NCBI RefSeq assembly: GCF_007992715.1
Contig: NZ_BKAU01000001.1
Coordinates: 186,001-250,000 of the forward strand
DNA length: 64,000 nucleotides
Direction of reading: 5' to 3'
From: Chitinophaga cymbidii
GTDB lineage: Bacteria; Bacteroidota; Bacteroidia; Chitinophagales; Chitinophagaceae
Position 1 is the stretch's first letter, and each line of letters opens with the position of its first letter. Shown here piece by piece: positions 7,683 to 16,277 of the stretch. The translations under genes and the position numbers were made by a program. Below the pieces are notes generated by a model. It had not been told where the DNA came from. It was given only the letters and a program-made list of their open reading frames with translations, and did not search any database.

Positions 7683-9995
7683 ATGACCATCAAAAGCATC
7701 TTCCACCTCCTGGCCGGCTGCACCGCACTGGGTTTTGCAGCCTGCACCGGGACCGGCCCCGCTATTGCTCCCAAAGCAAAGGTGAGCATCATCCCGCTGC
7801 CCGCCCGGCTGCAGGAAACCAGGGATTCTTTTTTGCTGGACAAACAAACCGTGCTGGTCGCCGCGTCTGAAGAAGACCGGCAGACCGCCGCGCTGTTCAA
7901 CGCTTACTTTTCCATGTTAAGCGGCTACGATCTCAAAGTGCAGGACAGCGGCACGCATAACGTCATCATCCTGCAAAGCAACCCGAAAGAACAACCGGGC
8001 ATGGCCGAAACCTACGCGCTGAAAGTGGGTAAAGACCAGGTCACCGTTACCGGCGATGACGCCGCGGGCACGTTCTATGGCATGCAGACGCTGTTGCAGC
8101 TGCTTCCCGTGCAGAAAGCGGAAGCTTTCTGGATTGCGGGCGTGGACATCTACGATCATCCCCGCTTCTCCTACCGCGGGCTGCACCTGGATGTAGGCCG
8201 GCATTTCTTCCCGGTGGAGTTCATCAAAAAATATATCGACCTGCTGGCGATGCATAAAATGAACACCTTCCACTGGCATCTCACGGAAGACCAGGGCTGG
8301 CGCATCGAGATCAAAAAATATCCGCGGCTGCAGGAAGTAGCGTCCCGCCGGAAGGAGTCCATGGTGGGGCATTACAAAGATCAGAAGTTCGATGGAAAGC
8401 CTTATGGCGGCTTCTATACACAAGAACAGATCAAGGAGGTGGTGGCCTATGCCGCCGAAAGGCATGTGACCGTGATACCGGAAATAGAATTGCCGGGGCA
8501 CTCGCTCGCCGCGCTGGCAGCCTATCCGCACCTCGGTTGCTCCGGCGGGCCTTATGAAGTAGGTACCACATGGGGCGTGCTGGATGACATATACTGCGCC
8601 GGCAACGATTCCGTGTTTACCTTCCTGCAGGACGTGCTGGATGAAGTGATGATCCTCTTCCCCGGCAAATACATCCACATCGGCGGTGATGAAAGCCCCA
8701 AAACCCGCTGGGAAAAATGCCCGAAATGCCAGAAACGGATCAAAGAAAACGGTTTGAAAGACGAGCATGCGCTGCAGAGCTATTTCATTCAGCGCATTGA
8801 AAAATACCTGAACAGCAAGGGACGGCAGATCATCGGCTGGGACGAAATACTGGAAGGCGGCCTCGCGCCGAACGCCACCGTGATGAGCTGGCGCGGCATC
8901 GAAGGCGGCATTGCCGCGGCCAAACAGCATCACAACGTGATCATGACGCCCGGCAACTATGTGTACCTCGACCATTACCAGTCGCAAGGCAAGAACGAGC
9001 CCGTCGCCATCGGCGGCTTCACGCCCGTGAGCAAGGTATATTCCTACGAGCCCGTGCCCGCGGAGCTGAGCGCGGAAGAACGCAAATTCATCCTCGGCGC
9101 GCAGGGCAATGTATGGACGGAGTACATCAAGAACGCAGAGCACGTGGAATACATGGTATATCCCCGCGCCACCGCCCTCGCGGAAGTGCTGTGGACGCAA
9201 CCGGAGAAAAAGAACTACGACAATTTCCTCGAACGGCTTAAATCGCACTTCCGCCGCCTGGAACTGAAAAACGTGAACTACGCAAAGCATGTATTTGAAG
9301 TGCGCGGCGTAGTGGAAAGCGGAGAAAACGGCGGCGTGCAGGTGAAGCTGGACAGCAAGCTGGATGGCGGAAAGATATTTTACACGACCGACAGCTCCGC
9401 CCCCACCGCGCAATCCACACCCTACACCGCGCCCATCAAAGTAGAACACACCGGCATCATCAGGGGAGCGGTGTTCCAGGGCGACCGGATGTACGGCAAT
9501 GAATTCCAGCAGGCATTTCAACTCCACAAAGCGGTAGGCAAAACAGTTACACTGGCCCGCCCGCCGCACCAGAACTACGATCCCGGCAGTTCCTTTGTGC
9601 TGGTGAACGGCATCCGAGGCGCCGTGGAATTCAACGATAACCAGTGGACCGGCTACAACGGCAGCAACTTTGAAGCGGTAGTGGACCTTGGCGATTCCAC
9701 AGCGATCAAAACCATCACCATCGGCCTGCTGCAGGCAAAAGACCAATGGATCTATGCCCCGAAGCAGATCGATTTTTATGTTTCGCAGGATGGGAAAACA
9801 TATAAGAACGTATTCAAGCTGACCGGCCTGAATGAAAGCAATGAAAATGGCATCATGCAGAAAACAGCTGTGCTGGAAAATACAAAAGCACGTTATGTGA
9901 AATTCGTGGCACTGAATGCCGGCGTTATCCCGAAAGGCAAGCCCGGCGAAGGAAGCCCGGCCTGGTTGTTTGTGGATGAGCTGATCGTAAACTAG
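7683..9995 (+). CDS. GH20 beta-N-acetylhexosaminidase lipoprotein
   Basis: A 770-residue enzyme that removes terminal beta-linked N-acetylhexosamine by substrate-assisted catalysis. The catalytic pair is D336-E337 in GGDESPK. The preceding HWHLTEDQGWRIEIKKYP segment and the later WTEY motif are also typical. The N-terminus ends in GFAAC, so C21 is a probable lipidation site and the enzyme would sit on the cell surface or in the periplasm. A GH20 N-terminal domain (about 35-155), the barrel (about 160-510), a chitobiase C-terminal-like domain (near KIFYTTDSSAPT) and a discoidin-like domain (VNGIRG) follow in order. It pairs with GH92 and with the glycosylasparaginase. Confidence 0.93.
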   Translation: MTIKSIFHLLAGCTALGFAACTGTGPAIAPKAKVSIIPLPARLQETRDSFLLDKQTVLVAASEEDRQTAALFNAYFSMLSGYDLKVQDSGTHNVIILQSNPKEQPGMAETYALKVGKDQVTVTGDDAAGTFYGMQTLLQLLPVQKAEAFWIAGVDIYDHPRFSYRGLHLDVGRHFFPVEFIKKYIDLLAMHKMNTFHWHLTEDQGWRIEIKKYPRLQEVASRRKESMVGHYKDQKFDGKPYGGFYTQEQIKEVVAYAAERHVTVIPEIELPGHSLAALAAYPHLGCSGGPYEVGTTWGVLDDIYCAGNDSVFTFLQDVLDEVMILFPGKYIHIGGDESPKTRWEKCPKCQKRIKENGLKDEHALQSYFIQRIEKYLNSKGRQIIGWDEILEGGLAPNATVMSWRGIEGGIAAAKQHHNVIMTPGNYVYLDHYQSQGKNEPVAIGGFTPVSKVYSYEPVPAELSAEERKFILGAQGNVWTEYIKNAEHVEYMVYPRATALAEVLWTQPEKKNYDNFLERLKSHFRRLELKNVNYAKHVFEVRGVVESGENGGVQVKLDSKLDGGKIFYTTDSSAPTAQSTPYTAPIKVEHTGIIRGAVFQGDRMYGNEFQQAFQLHKAVGKTVTLARPPHQNYDPGSSFVLVNGIRGAVEFNDNQWTGYNGSNFEAVVDLGDSTAIKTITIGLLQAKDQWIYAPKQIDFYVSQDGKTYKNVFKLTGLNESNENGIMQKTAVLENTKARYVKFVALNAGVIPKGKPGEGSPAWLFVDELIVN

Positions 9996-10011
9996 ACATA
10001 TTGCAGACGAA

Positions 10012-10051
10012 AGCGGAAGCCCTTGCGAAAGCAGGGGCTTTCTGCTTTTTT
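10012..10051 (+). terminator. Rho-independent terminator after the GH92-GH20 operon
   Basis: A stem formed by AGCGGAAGCCC and GGGCTTTCTGCT (with mismatches) is followed by a run of six T. It ends the GH92-GH20 transcript before the glycosyltransferase gene. Confidence 0.65.
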
Positions 10052-10081
10052 GGATTAATTTAGCGGCAACACAATACGTTC

Positions 10082-11191
10082 ATGGGAAAGAAAGCCATCG
10101 TCATATCATTCAACGGCAAATCAAATGCCGGCGGTGTAGAGCGGGTCGTTTATTATATCGATGCATATTTTAACAGCAGGGGCATCGAAACAAAGATCAT
10201 CGACGAACGCTTCCTGCTGGGTTCGTTTGTCGGGAAACTGTACGCGCGGCTGTTCAATTACCGCCACTTCAGAAAGCGTAAAAGTATTTACCTCGCCCGC
10301 TATGCCTCCGCCTGGCTGTGGATAACGGGGCAATGGCGCAACATCGTGATCTCGCATGGCGAGTCGGCGCCTTTTTTTCCGGTGGATTTTCTTTTCATTC
10401 ACGGCAGCTACCACGCGATGGAGCTGGCCTACGGCAAGCCGGACGAAAAACTGAGCAGGATGGCGAACCTCCAGCGCCGGGCCTGCCGCTATGCCAAAGC
10501 GATCATTGCCGTTTCGGAAAAAGTAAAGCAGGACCTTGCCCGTTACTACGGAACAGATCTGCAAAAAGTACGTGTCCTTAATAACTGCGTGGATACCCAA
10601 CGTTTTTTCCCCGTTCAAGGAAACAATGATAACGTCACCAGGGTGCTGTTCGTCGGGCGCCTTGAGAACGGAAAAGGGCTGGCTGCCTTACAGCGCCTGG
10701 CGGAAATAATAGAGCAGGCGGATAACTGGGAACTGGTCATCGCCTGTAACCATGCGGGAAACAGCGGGCTATTCTCCGCATTCAAACATACTAAGGTGAA
10801 AACGGGATTGACGGTGGAGAATATTAACGAGGAGGCTTACACGAAAGCAGACCTGATGTTTTTCCCTTCCCGTTTCGAAGGATTTGAGATGGTCACCCTG
10901 GAAGCCCTCGCGGCGGGAATCCCTGTTGCAGCCTATCCCGTAGGCGCGGCGGCAGAGCTGTCCCGGCGGCATTTTCCCGGCGTGCATCTGCTGGAAGCGC
11001 TGAACGACGATATCTTATCCCGCTTCACACAGATCATCACCGGCTTCAGGGCATCCATAACTCCACAGGAGCTGCATCAGCGCGTGAAAGACGAGTTCGG
11101 GATAGATGTATACATGCAAAAGCTGGACACTATTTTGGGGCCAGCGTTCTTTCATAACGCACAAAAAAACGATGCGCCAACCGCAGGCTGA
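10082..11191 (+). CDS. Glycosyltransferase family 4 (GT-B) protein
   Basis: A 369-residue cytoplasmic or membrane-associated retaining glycosyltransferase. The N-terminal Rossmann domain starts with a KSNAGGVERV loop. The C-terminal domain carries VLFVGRLENGKG and the E-x7-E nucleotide-sugar motif in EGFEMVTLEALAAG, both typical of GT4. The acceptor is unknown; cell-surface polysaccharide or lipopolysaccharide assembly is the usual role. The last 62 bases overlap the 3' end of the opposing family 2 glycosyltransferase gene, so the final 20 residues are coded on DNA used by both strands. Confidence 0.82.
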   Translation: MGKKAIVISFNGKSNAGGVERVVYYIDAYFNSRGIETKIIDERFLLGSFVGKLYARLFNYRHFRKRKSIYLARYASAWLWITGQWRNIVISHGESAPFFPVDFLFIHGSYHAMELAYGKPDEKLSRMANLQRRACRYAKAIIAVSEKVKQDLARYYGTDLQKVRVLNNCVDTQRFFPVQGNNDNVTRVLFVGRLENGKGLAALQRLAEIIEQADNWELVIACNHAGNSGLFSAFKHTKVKTGLTVENINEEAYTKADLMFFPSRFEGFEMVTLEALAAGIPVAAYPVGAAAELSRRHFPGVHLLEALNDDILSRFTQIITGFRASITPQELHQRVKDEFGIDVYMQKLDTILGPAFFHNAQKNDAPTAG

Positions 11192-12191
11192 TATCGCTCA
11201 GCCACAGCCCCACCTTCAGCATGAACACCCTTTTGCGGTATGCCCTGTACAAACCCTTACGGTGAAATGTAACGTCTTTCCGGTGCATGCGCAGGTGTTC
11301 CAGGAACAGGCGGGCAGCGTCATCATCCGCTCCCTTTCCATCCACATACACTTCAAAATATCCACCGTACAATAATACTCTCGCGTTGTGAAAGCGGTAA
11401 TAGCCGGCACGGTATTGCCCGAATATGTTCTCCCGGATGAGAAAGTCTTTGACCCATGCGTCGGCGGTATAGAATTTCGATATTTTTTCTGCGGAAATGA
11501 GGGCGCCTGTGGTAGAGCGTGCCGCCACGCTCTTTTCCCGGATAAAGTATTCGTAGAGGGCGCCGGAGATGCGGGCGATCTTTTTAGCATGGTATGCAGC
11601 CTCAAGGAAGAACGGCGTATCTTCAAAAACAGCCAGCCGGAACCGGATGCGATGCTGCTCCAGCAGGGAACGCCGGTAAAGCTTGCCCATCGTGGCCGTA
11701 TTCAGCTTTTCCTTCCGATGGGAGTTTTCCGCAAAGAAGCTGTCCAGGTGATCGTCCGCAGCAAAACTGCCGGGCTCATATTCAAAGCTGCTGATCGTTT
11801 CCAGGTCATTATCGGGCTTTCTTACTTTACGGAACCCGAAGCAAACAATATCCGCGTCCACATCCAGCGCCTGTTTTATACAATCCTCCACGGTGTTCAA
11901 AGCGATCCTGTCGTCACCATCCACAAAAATCACATATTCGCCCGAAGCTGTATCCAGCCCATGGTTACGGGCAGCGCCTGCGCCCGCGTTCTCCTGCGTG
12001 AGCACCCGGATGCGTTGGTCTCGCTGCGCGGAAGCCTGTAAAACGGCCAGGGAGCCGTCTGTTGATCCGTCATTGACGAAGATGATCTCCGCATGTAACC
12101 AGCTTTGATTCACCAGCGAATCAATACAGGCAGGGAGCCAGGGTTCCACGTTATATACAGGTACTATAATGCTGACCAAAGGGTTCTTCAT
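11130..12191 (-). CDS. Glycosyltransferase family 2 protein
   Basis: A 353-residue GT-A fold transferase. The N-terminus PLVSIIVPVYNVEPWLPACI and the DxD-type metal and sugar-nucleotide site FVDGDDRI identify family 2. An ENAGAGAARNHGLD segment between them is typical. The C-terminal half is less conserved and rich in aromatic and basic residues; there is no transmembrane helix. I start it at the ATG at 12191; a TTG three codons upstream is less likely. It converges on the family 4 glycosyltransferase gene with a 62-base overlap. Both probably act in surface glycan synthesis, but they are not in one operon. Confidence 0.83.
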   Translation of the reverse strand: MKNPLVSIIVPVYNVEPWLPACIDSLVNQSWLHAEIIFVNDGSTDGSLAVLQASAQRDQRIRVLTQENAGAGAARNHGLDTASGEYVIFVDGDDRIALNTVEDCIKQALDVDADIVCFGFRKVRKPDNDLETISSFEYEPGSFAADDHLDSFFAENSHRKEKLNTATMGKLYRRSLLEQHRIRFRLAVFEDTPFFLEAAYHAKKIARISGALYEYFIREKSVAARSTTGALISAEKISKFYTADAWVKDFLIRENIFGQYRAGYYRFHNARVLLYGGYFEVYVDGKGADDDAARLFLEHLRMHRKDVTFHRKGLYRAYRKRVFMLKVGLWLSDISLRLAHRFFVRYERTLAPK

Positions 12192-12266
12192 ATGCGTCAA
12201 AAATAATTCTATTCCCTAAATCTCCGGGAACAAAATGCTTCCCGCAAACACCGGTCTGTTGCCACA

Positions 12267-12293
12267 TAAAAAAACCGGCACAGAAGTGCCGGT
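12267..12293 (-). terminator. Rho-independent terminator for the Trp-rich protein gene
   Basis: Read on the minus strand, a perfect 8-bp stem (ACCGGCAC with GTGCCGGT, 4-base loop) is followed by seven T. It lies 30 bases past the stop of the Trp-rich repeat protein, which supports that small gene being real and separately transcribed. Confidence 0.8.
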
Positions 12294-12323
12294 CCATCCT
12301 ATTGTATGCTATTCATGTTTCTT

Positions 12324-12746
12324 TTACACCTTTTTGTTTACCCATAAGGTCCACTTTGCATCAAACTTGTACCATTCGCCGCCCGGCCCTCTCCATTTCC
12401 ATTCCGGCACTTCCGAAAAGTTCTTTCCGCCGTCCGTTGTCCACCACAGCTTCCCCTCACCGATCTTTAACCATTTGCCATGCTTGTCCGCCCACATGCC
12501 TCCTTCCACAGACACCCACTTTTTTCCGTCTGTGCTCCACCATAATTGCGCGTTTTTGTCCAGCTTGTACCAATACGTTTTCCCGTCTTTCTTTCCCGCC
12601 CAAATGCCGGTAGGAGATATTTTCCAGTCTGCGATAGCGGCGGGGATCAACAAACCACTACCGACGGGGTTCACAACCGGCATCGCGGCAGTACCTGCCA
12701 CACTCATCAGGAAAGCGCCTGAAACCGCTAAAAGCATCTTTCTCAT
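12324..12746 (-). CDS. Small secreted Trp-rich repeat protein, function unknown
   Basis: A 140-residue protein with a signal peptide (MRKMLLAVSGAFLMSVAGTA) and a mature part containing 15 tryptophans. I see three imperfect units of about 25-40 residues. Each opens near a W-x-W or G-x-W, continues with WYKLD, WLKIG or WYKFD, and the first two end in LWWSTDGKKW or LWWTTDGGKNF. The S/T-x-D-G-x-x-W/F pattern resembles an Asp-box (BNR) turn, but the units are shorter than sialidase blades. I do not recognise the family. Surface or periplasmic carbohydrate binding through the exposed aromatics is a guess. It has its own terminator and stands alone between a glycosyltransferase gene and nagB. Confidence 0.7.
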   Translation of the reverse strand: MRKMLLAVSGAFLMSVAGTAAMPVVNPVGSGLLIPAAIADWKISPTGIWAGKKDGKTYWYKLDKNAQLWWSTDGKKWVSVEGGMWADKHGKWLKIGEGKLWWTTDGGKNFSEVPEWKWRGPGGEWYKFDAKWTLWVNKKV

Positions 12747-12916
12747 CTATACCTATAATTACGCGGCAGAAAGCATTTTGGATTTTTAGAAGGGTACGGA
12801 TAACATTTATCCTGTTAATGGGGGTTTTCGATGGCGAAATATAAATTTCCACGCACAATCCCTGTATTTTATTTAATTTTCGGGCTCGTTTTTGAAAACG
12901 CATAAAAACTTGAAAA

Positions 12917-14842
12917 ATGACCATTAATCACCAGGAAATTGAACTGATCGACAGTTTCGAACAGATTTCCGTGGAAATCCACCCTACGGCGAAGGAAGGA
13001 TCGCAAGCCGTAGCGAAGGAAATTGCTACTCTTATTCGCGAAAAACAGGCAGCAAAAGAGCCCGCAGTACTGGGTCTCGCCACAGGATCAACACCCAAAT
13101 ACCTTTACGCAGAGCTGGTACGGCTCCACAAGGAAGAGGGCCTCAGCTTTAAAAACGTGGTTACCTTCAACCTCGACGAGTATTATCCCATTGAGCCGGA
13201 CGCTTTACAGAGCTACAACCGGTTCATGAAAGAACAGTTATTCAATCACATCGATATTCCGGAAGGCAATTATCACATTCCTGACGGAACCGTGCCCAAG
13301 GAGCAGATCAAAGCCTACGCGGAAGCCTACGAGCGCAAGATCGAGGAAGCCGGCGGCATAGACATCCAGATCCTCGGCATCGGCACCAACGGCCACATCG
13401 GCTTCAACGAACCGGGCTCCAGCATCAATTCACATACCCGCCTGGTGACGCTGGACAATTCCACCCGCCTGTCCAATGCCTTCGAGTTCTCCAACATGAG
13501 CCAGGTACCCCGCCTCGCGGTAACCACCGGCATCAGCACCATCATGAAGGCCAAAAAGGTGATCCTCCTGGCCTGGGGTACCCACAAAGCAAAGATCGTC
13601 TGCCGCTCCGTAGAAGGCAACAGCACCGACCAGGTGCCCGCCTCCCTGCTTCAGCAGCACCGCAACTGCAAGTTCGTGGTAGACGAGCAGGCAGCCACCG
13701 AGCTGACCCGCAACAAAGAGCCCTGGCTCACCGGCGACTGCGAATGGACGCCCAAGCTGATCCGCAAAGCGGTGACCAGCCTGGCGCTCAAGCTGAACAA
13801 GCCCATCCTCATGCTCACGGATAAAGATTATAACAACAACGGCCTGAACGACCTCATCGTACAATACGGCTCCGCCTATGAGCTGAACATCGAAGAGTTC
13901 AACGCCATCCGCGATACCATCACCGGCTGGCCCGGCGGCAAACCCGGCGCACAGCTGCCGAACCACCCCGAGCGCTCAAAGCCCGAACACAAACGCGCGC
14001 TCATCTTCTCCCCGCACCCGGACGATGACATCATCTCCATGGGCGGCACCTTCATCCGCCTGCACGAGCAGGGGCACGACGTGCACGTAGCTTACCAGAC
14101 CTCCGGCAACATTGCCGTAACAGACGAGTTCCTGCTGCGCTTTATCGATTTTGCCGTAGGCTTCGAAGGCATGTTCGACATCGACCGCGCCAAAAGCTCC
14201 CAGATACTGGAAGACGCCAAGGCATTCATCCAGATCAAAAAGCCAAGCCAGAAAGATACCCCGGAGATCCGCGCCATCAAAGGGCTGATCCGCCGCTGCG
14301 AAGCGAAGGCCACCTGCCGCTATGTTGGCATCCCCGAGGAAAACGTGCACTTCCAGAACCTGCCCTTCTACGAAACCGGCCTGGTGGAAAAGAAACCGAT
14401 GGGCGAAGAGGACATCCAGCTGACGGTAGACCTGCTGCGCCAGATCAAGCCGCACCAGATCTTCTGCGCGGGCGACCTCGCCGATCCGCACGGCACCCAC
14501 AAGGTATGCCTGGACACCATCTTTGCCGCACTGGAAAGAGTGAAAGGCGACGACTGGGCGAAAGACTGCTGGGTATGGCTCTATAAAGGCGCATGGCAGG
14601 AATGGGATATCCACGAGATCGAAATGGCCGTGCCCATGAGCCCCGACCAGGTGATGCAGAAACGCCTCGGCATCTTCATCCACCAGAGCCAGAAAGACGT
14701 GGTTCCCTTCCAGGGCACCGACTCCCGCGAGTTCTGGCAGCGCGCCGAAGAACGCAACGCCAACACCGCGGAGCTGTACGACAAACTGGGCCTGCAGAAA
14801 TACGCCGCCATGGAAGCGTTCGTGCGCTATCACTTTATGTAG
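12917..14842 (+). CDS. nagB: Glucosamine-6-phosphate deaminase fused to a PIG-L/LmbE-type deacetylase domain
   Basis: A 641-residue two-domain enzyme. Residues about 10-290 are a NagB deaminase that turns glucosamine-6-phosphate into fructose-6-phosphate and ammonia, with GLATGSTPK (phosphate binding), NLDEYYP and LGIGTNGHIGFNEPGSS. Residues about 350-640 are a PIG-L/LmbE domain starting with SPHPDDDIISMGG: H367, D369 and D370 match the zinc and base positions of the family HPDDE motif, with Asp in place of the final Glu. A later DPHGTH supplies the other likely zinc ligand. This fused form is common in Bacteroidota. It would be the last step of amino-sugar use from the nearby glycosidases. 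The gene ends at a terminator. Confidence 0.92.
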   Translation: MTINHQEIELIDSFEQISVEIHPTAKEGSQAVAKEIATLIREKQAAKEPAVLGLATGSTPKYLYAELVRLHKEEGLSFKNVVTFNLDEYYPIEPDALQSYNRFMKEQLFNHIDIPEGNYHIPDGTVPKEQIKAYAEAYERKIEEAGGIDIQILGIGTNGHIGFNEPGSSINSHTRLVTLDNSTRLSNAFEFSNMSQVPRLAVTTGISTIMKAKKVILLAWGTHKAKIVCRSVEGNSTDQVPASLLQQHRNCKFVVDEQAATELTRNKEPWLTGDCEWTPKLIRKAVTSLALKLNKPILMLTDKDYNNNGLNDLIVQYGSAYELNIEEFNAIRDTITGWPGGKPGAQLPNHPERSKPEHKRALIFSPHPDDDIISMGGTFIRLHEQGHDVHVAYQTSGNIAVTDEFLLRFIDFAVGFEGMFDIDRAKSSQILEDAKAFIQIKKPSQKDTPEIRAIKGLIRRCEAKATCRYVGIPEENVHFQNLPFYETGLVEKKPMGEEDIQLTVDLLRQIKPHQIFCAGDLADPHGTHKVCLDTIFAALERVKGDDWAKDCWVWLYKGAWQEWDIHEIEMAVPMSPDQVMQKRLGIFIHQSQKDVVPFQGTDSREFWQRAEERNANTAELYDKLGLQKYAAMEAFVRYHFM

Positions 14843-14864
14843 AATGTTCGTTTTTATACACCAC

Positions 14865-14902
14865 AAACGGTCCCGGCAACCCCGGGGCCGTTTTGCTTTT
14901 TT
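14865..14902 (+). terminator. Rho-independent terminator after nagB
   Basis: A stem of about 10 bp (AAACGGTCCCGG with CCGGGGCCGTTTT) with a short loop runs into a T-rich tail. It separates nagB from rmuC. Confidence 0.7.
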
Positions 14903-14905
14903 ATG

Positions 14906-14913
14906 TAACTTTG
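14906..14913 (+). promoter_or_regulatory. TAACTTTG, -7-like element just before rmuC
   Basis: It matches the Bacteroidota -7 consensus TAnnTTTG but ends only three bases before the rmuC start codon. A normal start site about six bases downstream would fall at or past the ATG. No TTTG lies at the right distance upstream. It is either a leaderless promoter or chance. Confidence 0.35.
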
Positions 14914-14916
14914 GAC

Positions 14917-16266
14917 ATGAGTGTTTCCCTCCTGGCAGGACTGGTCATAGGGCTGATAGCAGGCAGCCTGGGCAGTTATCTCCTCCTCCGAAAATACTAC
15001 CTCCCCACTCACCACGCCCTCACACGGCAACAGGTAAACGAAGAATACGTTGTGCGGGACATGTACGACAACCTGCTGTATAACCTCCAGGAAAAAGAAA
15101 AAGAGCTCGAAAGCAAAAGGAACGACATTCTCCGCTTCAGCAACGAAGTGTCCGCCCTGCTCAAGGAAAAGGAACAGATGGCGGATTTCGGGCGGGAACT
15201 GGCCCGGATACACGAAGCCAACCGCGAACAGTTCCGCAACCTCGCCACAGACATCCTCAGGGAAAAAAGCCGCGACCTGGCGGACAACAACAAGACCACG
15301 CTCGATCATATACTCGCCCCGTTGAAAAACGACATCGGGCAATTCAAAAAAACGATCGAGGATACCCGCAAGGAAGATATACAGGACATCACCTCCCTGA
15401 AAAAAGAGATCGAATCCTTGCACAGGCTGAACATGCAGCTGAGCGAAGATGCGCAGAAGCTCGCAGGCGCGCTGAAATCGGACGTAAAGGTACAGGGCGG
15501 ATGGGGGGAAGACCGGCTGAAGCTGATCCTCGAAGCGGAAGGATTGCAGAAGTATATCGATTACACGAGCGAAGAAGTATACCGCGATACGGAAGCGGAA
15601 AGAAACCGCCGGCCCGATTTCATCCTGAAGCTGCCGGACGGCAAGCACCTGGTGATAGACAGCAAGGTATCGCTGAATGCCTACGTATCTTATTTCAACG
15701 CCAGCGATCCTGAAGAAAAAAGACTGTTCATCAAACAACTCGTGCGCAATATCAACGATCACATCGACGAGCTGTCCGCCAAAAATTATCATTCGCTCGG
15801 CAGCCTCCGCACGCCGGATTTCATATTCATGTTCATGCACTTCGAATCCGCGCTCACGCTGGCGCTGAACGAAAACCCGGATATCTTCAACCGCGCCCTG
15901 AAAAAGAAGATCGTGCTGATCACGCCGTCCACCCTCGCGGCCACGTTCAAGATCGTAAGGCTGCTGTGGCAGAACGAAAACAGGGTGCGGAACGTGGAAG
16001 AGATCTTCCGGCAATGCGGGTTACTGTACGACAAATTCATCCTTTTCCTGGACGAAATGCAGAAGATCGGCCATAACCTCCGGCAGGCCAGCCTTTCGCA
16101 TGACGAAGCGATGAAAAGACTGAAAGACGGCAAACGGAAAAGCGATACCATCATCGGAAAATTTGAATTGATAAAGGAACTGGACGCAAAGACAGGCAAA
16201 AGCCTGCCTGATAATATCACAACGGAAATGGATATACTTTTCCCGGAAAATGACAAGCAGGACTAA
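14917..16266 (+). CDS. rmuC: DNA recombination protein RmuC
   Basis: A 449-residue protein of the RmuC family, which limits recombination between short inverted repeats and carries a restriction-endonuclease-like core. The N-terminus SLLAGLVIGLIAGSLGSYLL is a single membrane anchor, followed by a long charged coiled coil (about residues 40-190). The core contains VQGGWGEDRLK, RRPDFILKLPDGKHLVIDSKVSL and the TPSTLAATFKIVRLLW segment, all characteristic. The frame is open further upstream, but that part lies within nagB and across its terminator, so I use the ATG at 14917. The next gene starts 11 bases after the stop. Confidence 0.9.
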   Translation: MSVSLLAGLVIGLIAGSLGSYLLLRKYYLPTHHALTRQQVNEEYVVRDMYDNLLYNLQEKEKELESKRNDILRFSNEVSALLKEKEQMADFGRELARIHEANREQFRNLATDILREKSRDLADNNKTTLDHILAPLKNDIGQFKKTIEDTRKEDIQDITSLKKEIESLHRLNMQLSEDAQKLAGALKSDVKVQGGWGEDRLKLILEAEGLQKYIDYTSEEVYRDTEAERNRRPDFILKLPDGKHLVIDSKVSLNAYVSYFNASDPEEKRLFIKQLVRNINDHIDELSAKNYHSLGSLRTPDFIFMFMHFESALTLALNENPDIFNRALKKKIVLITPSTLAATFKIVRLLWQNENRVRNVEEIFRQCGLLYDKFILFLDEMQKIGHNLRQASLSHDEAMKRLKDGKRKSDTIIGKFELIKELDAKTGKSLPDNITTEMDILFPENDKQD

Positions 16267-16277
16267 TCGCTAACTAT

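Noticed and set aside
12235..12789. 184-codon open frame on the plus strand over the Trp-rich gene
   Set aside because: It runs through the terminator and opposite a frame with a signal peptide and ordered repeats; its own product has no recognisable feature.
14593..14916. Upstream extension of rmuC
   Set aside because: It overlaps the nagB coding region out of frame and crosses the nagB terminator.
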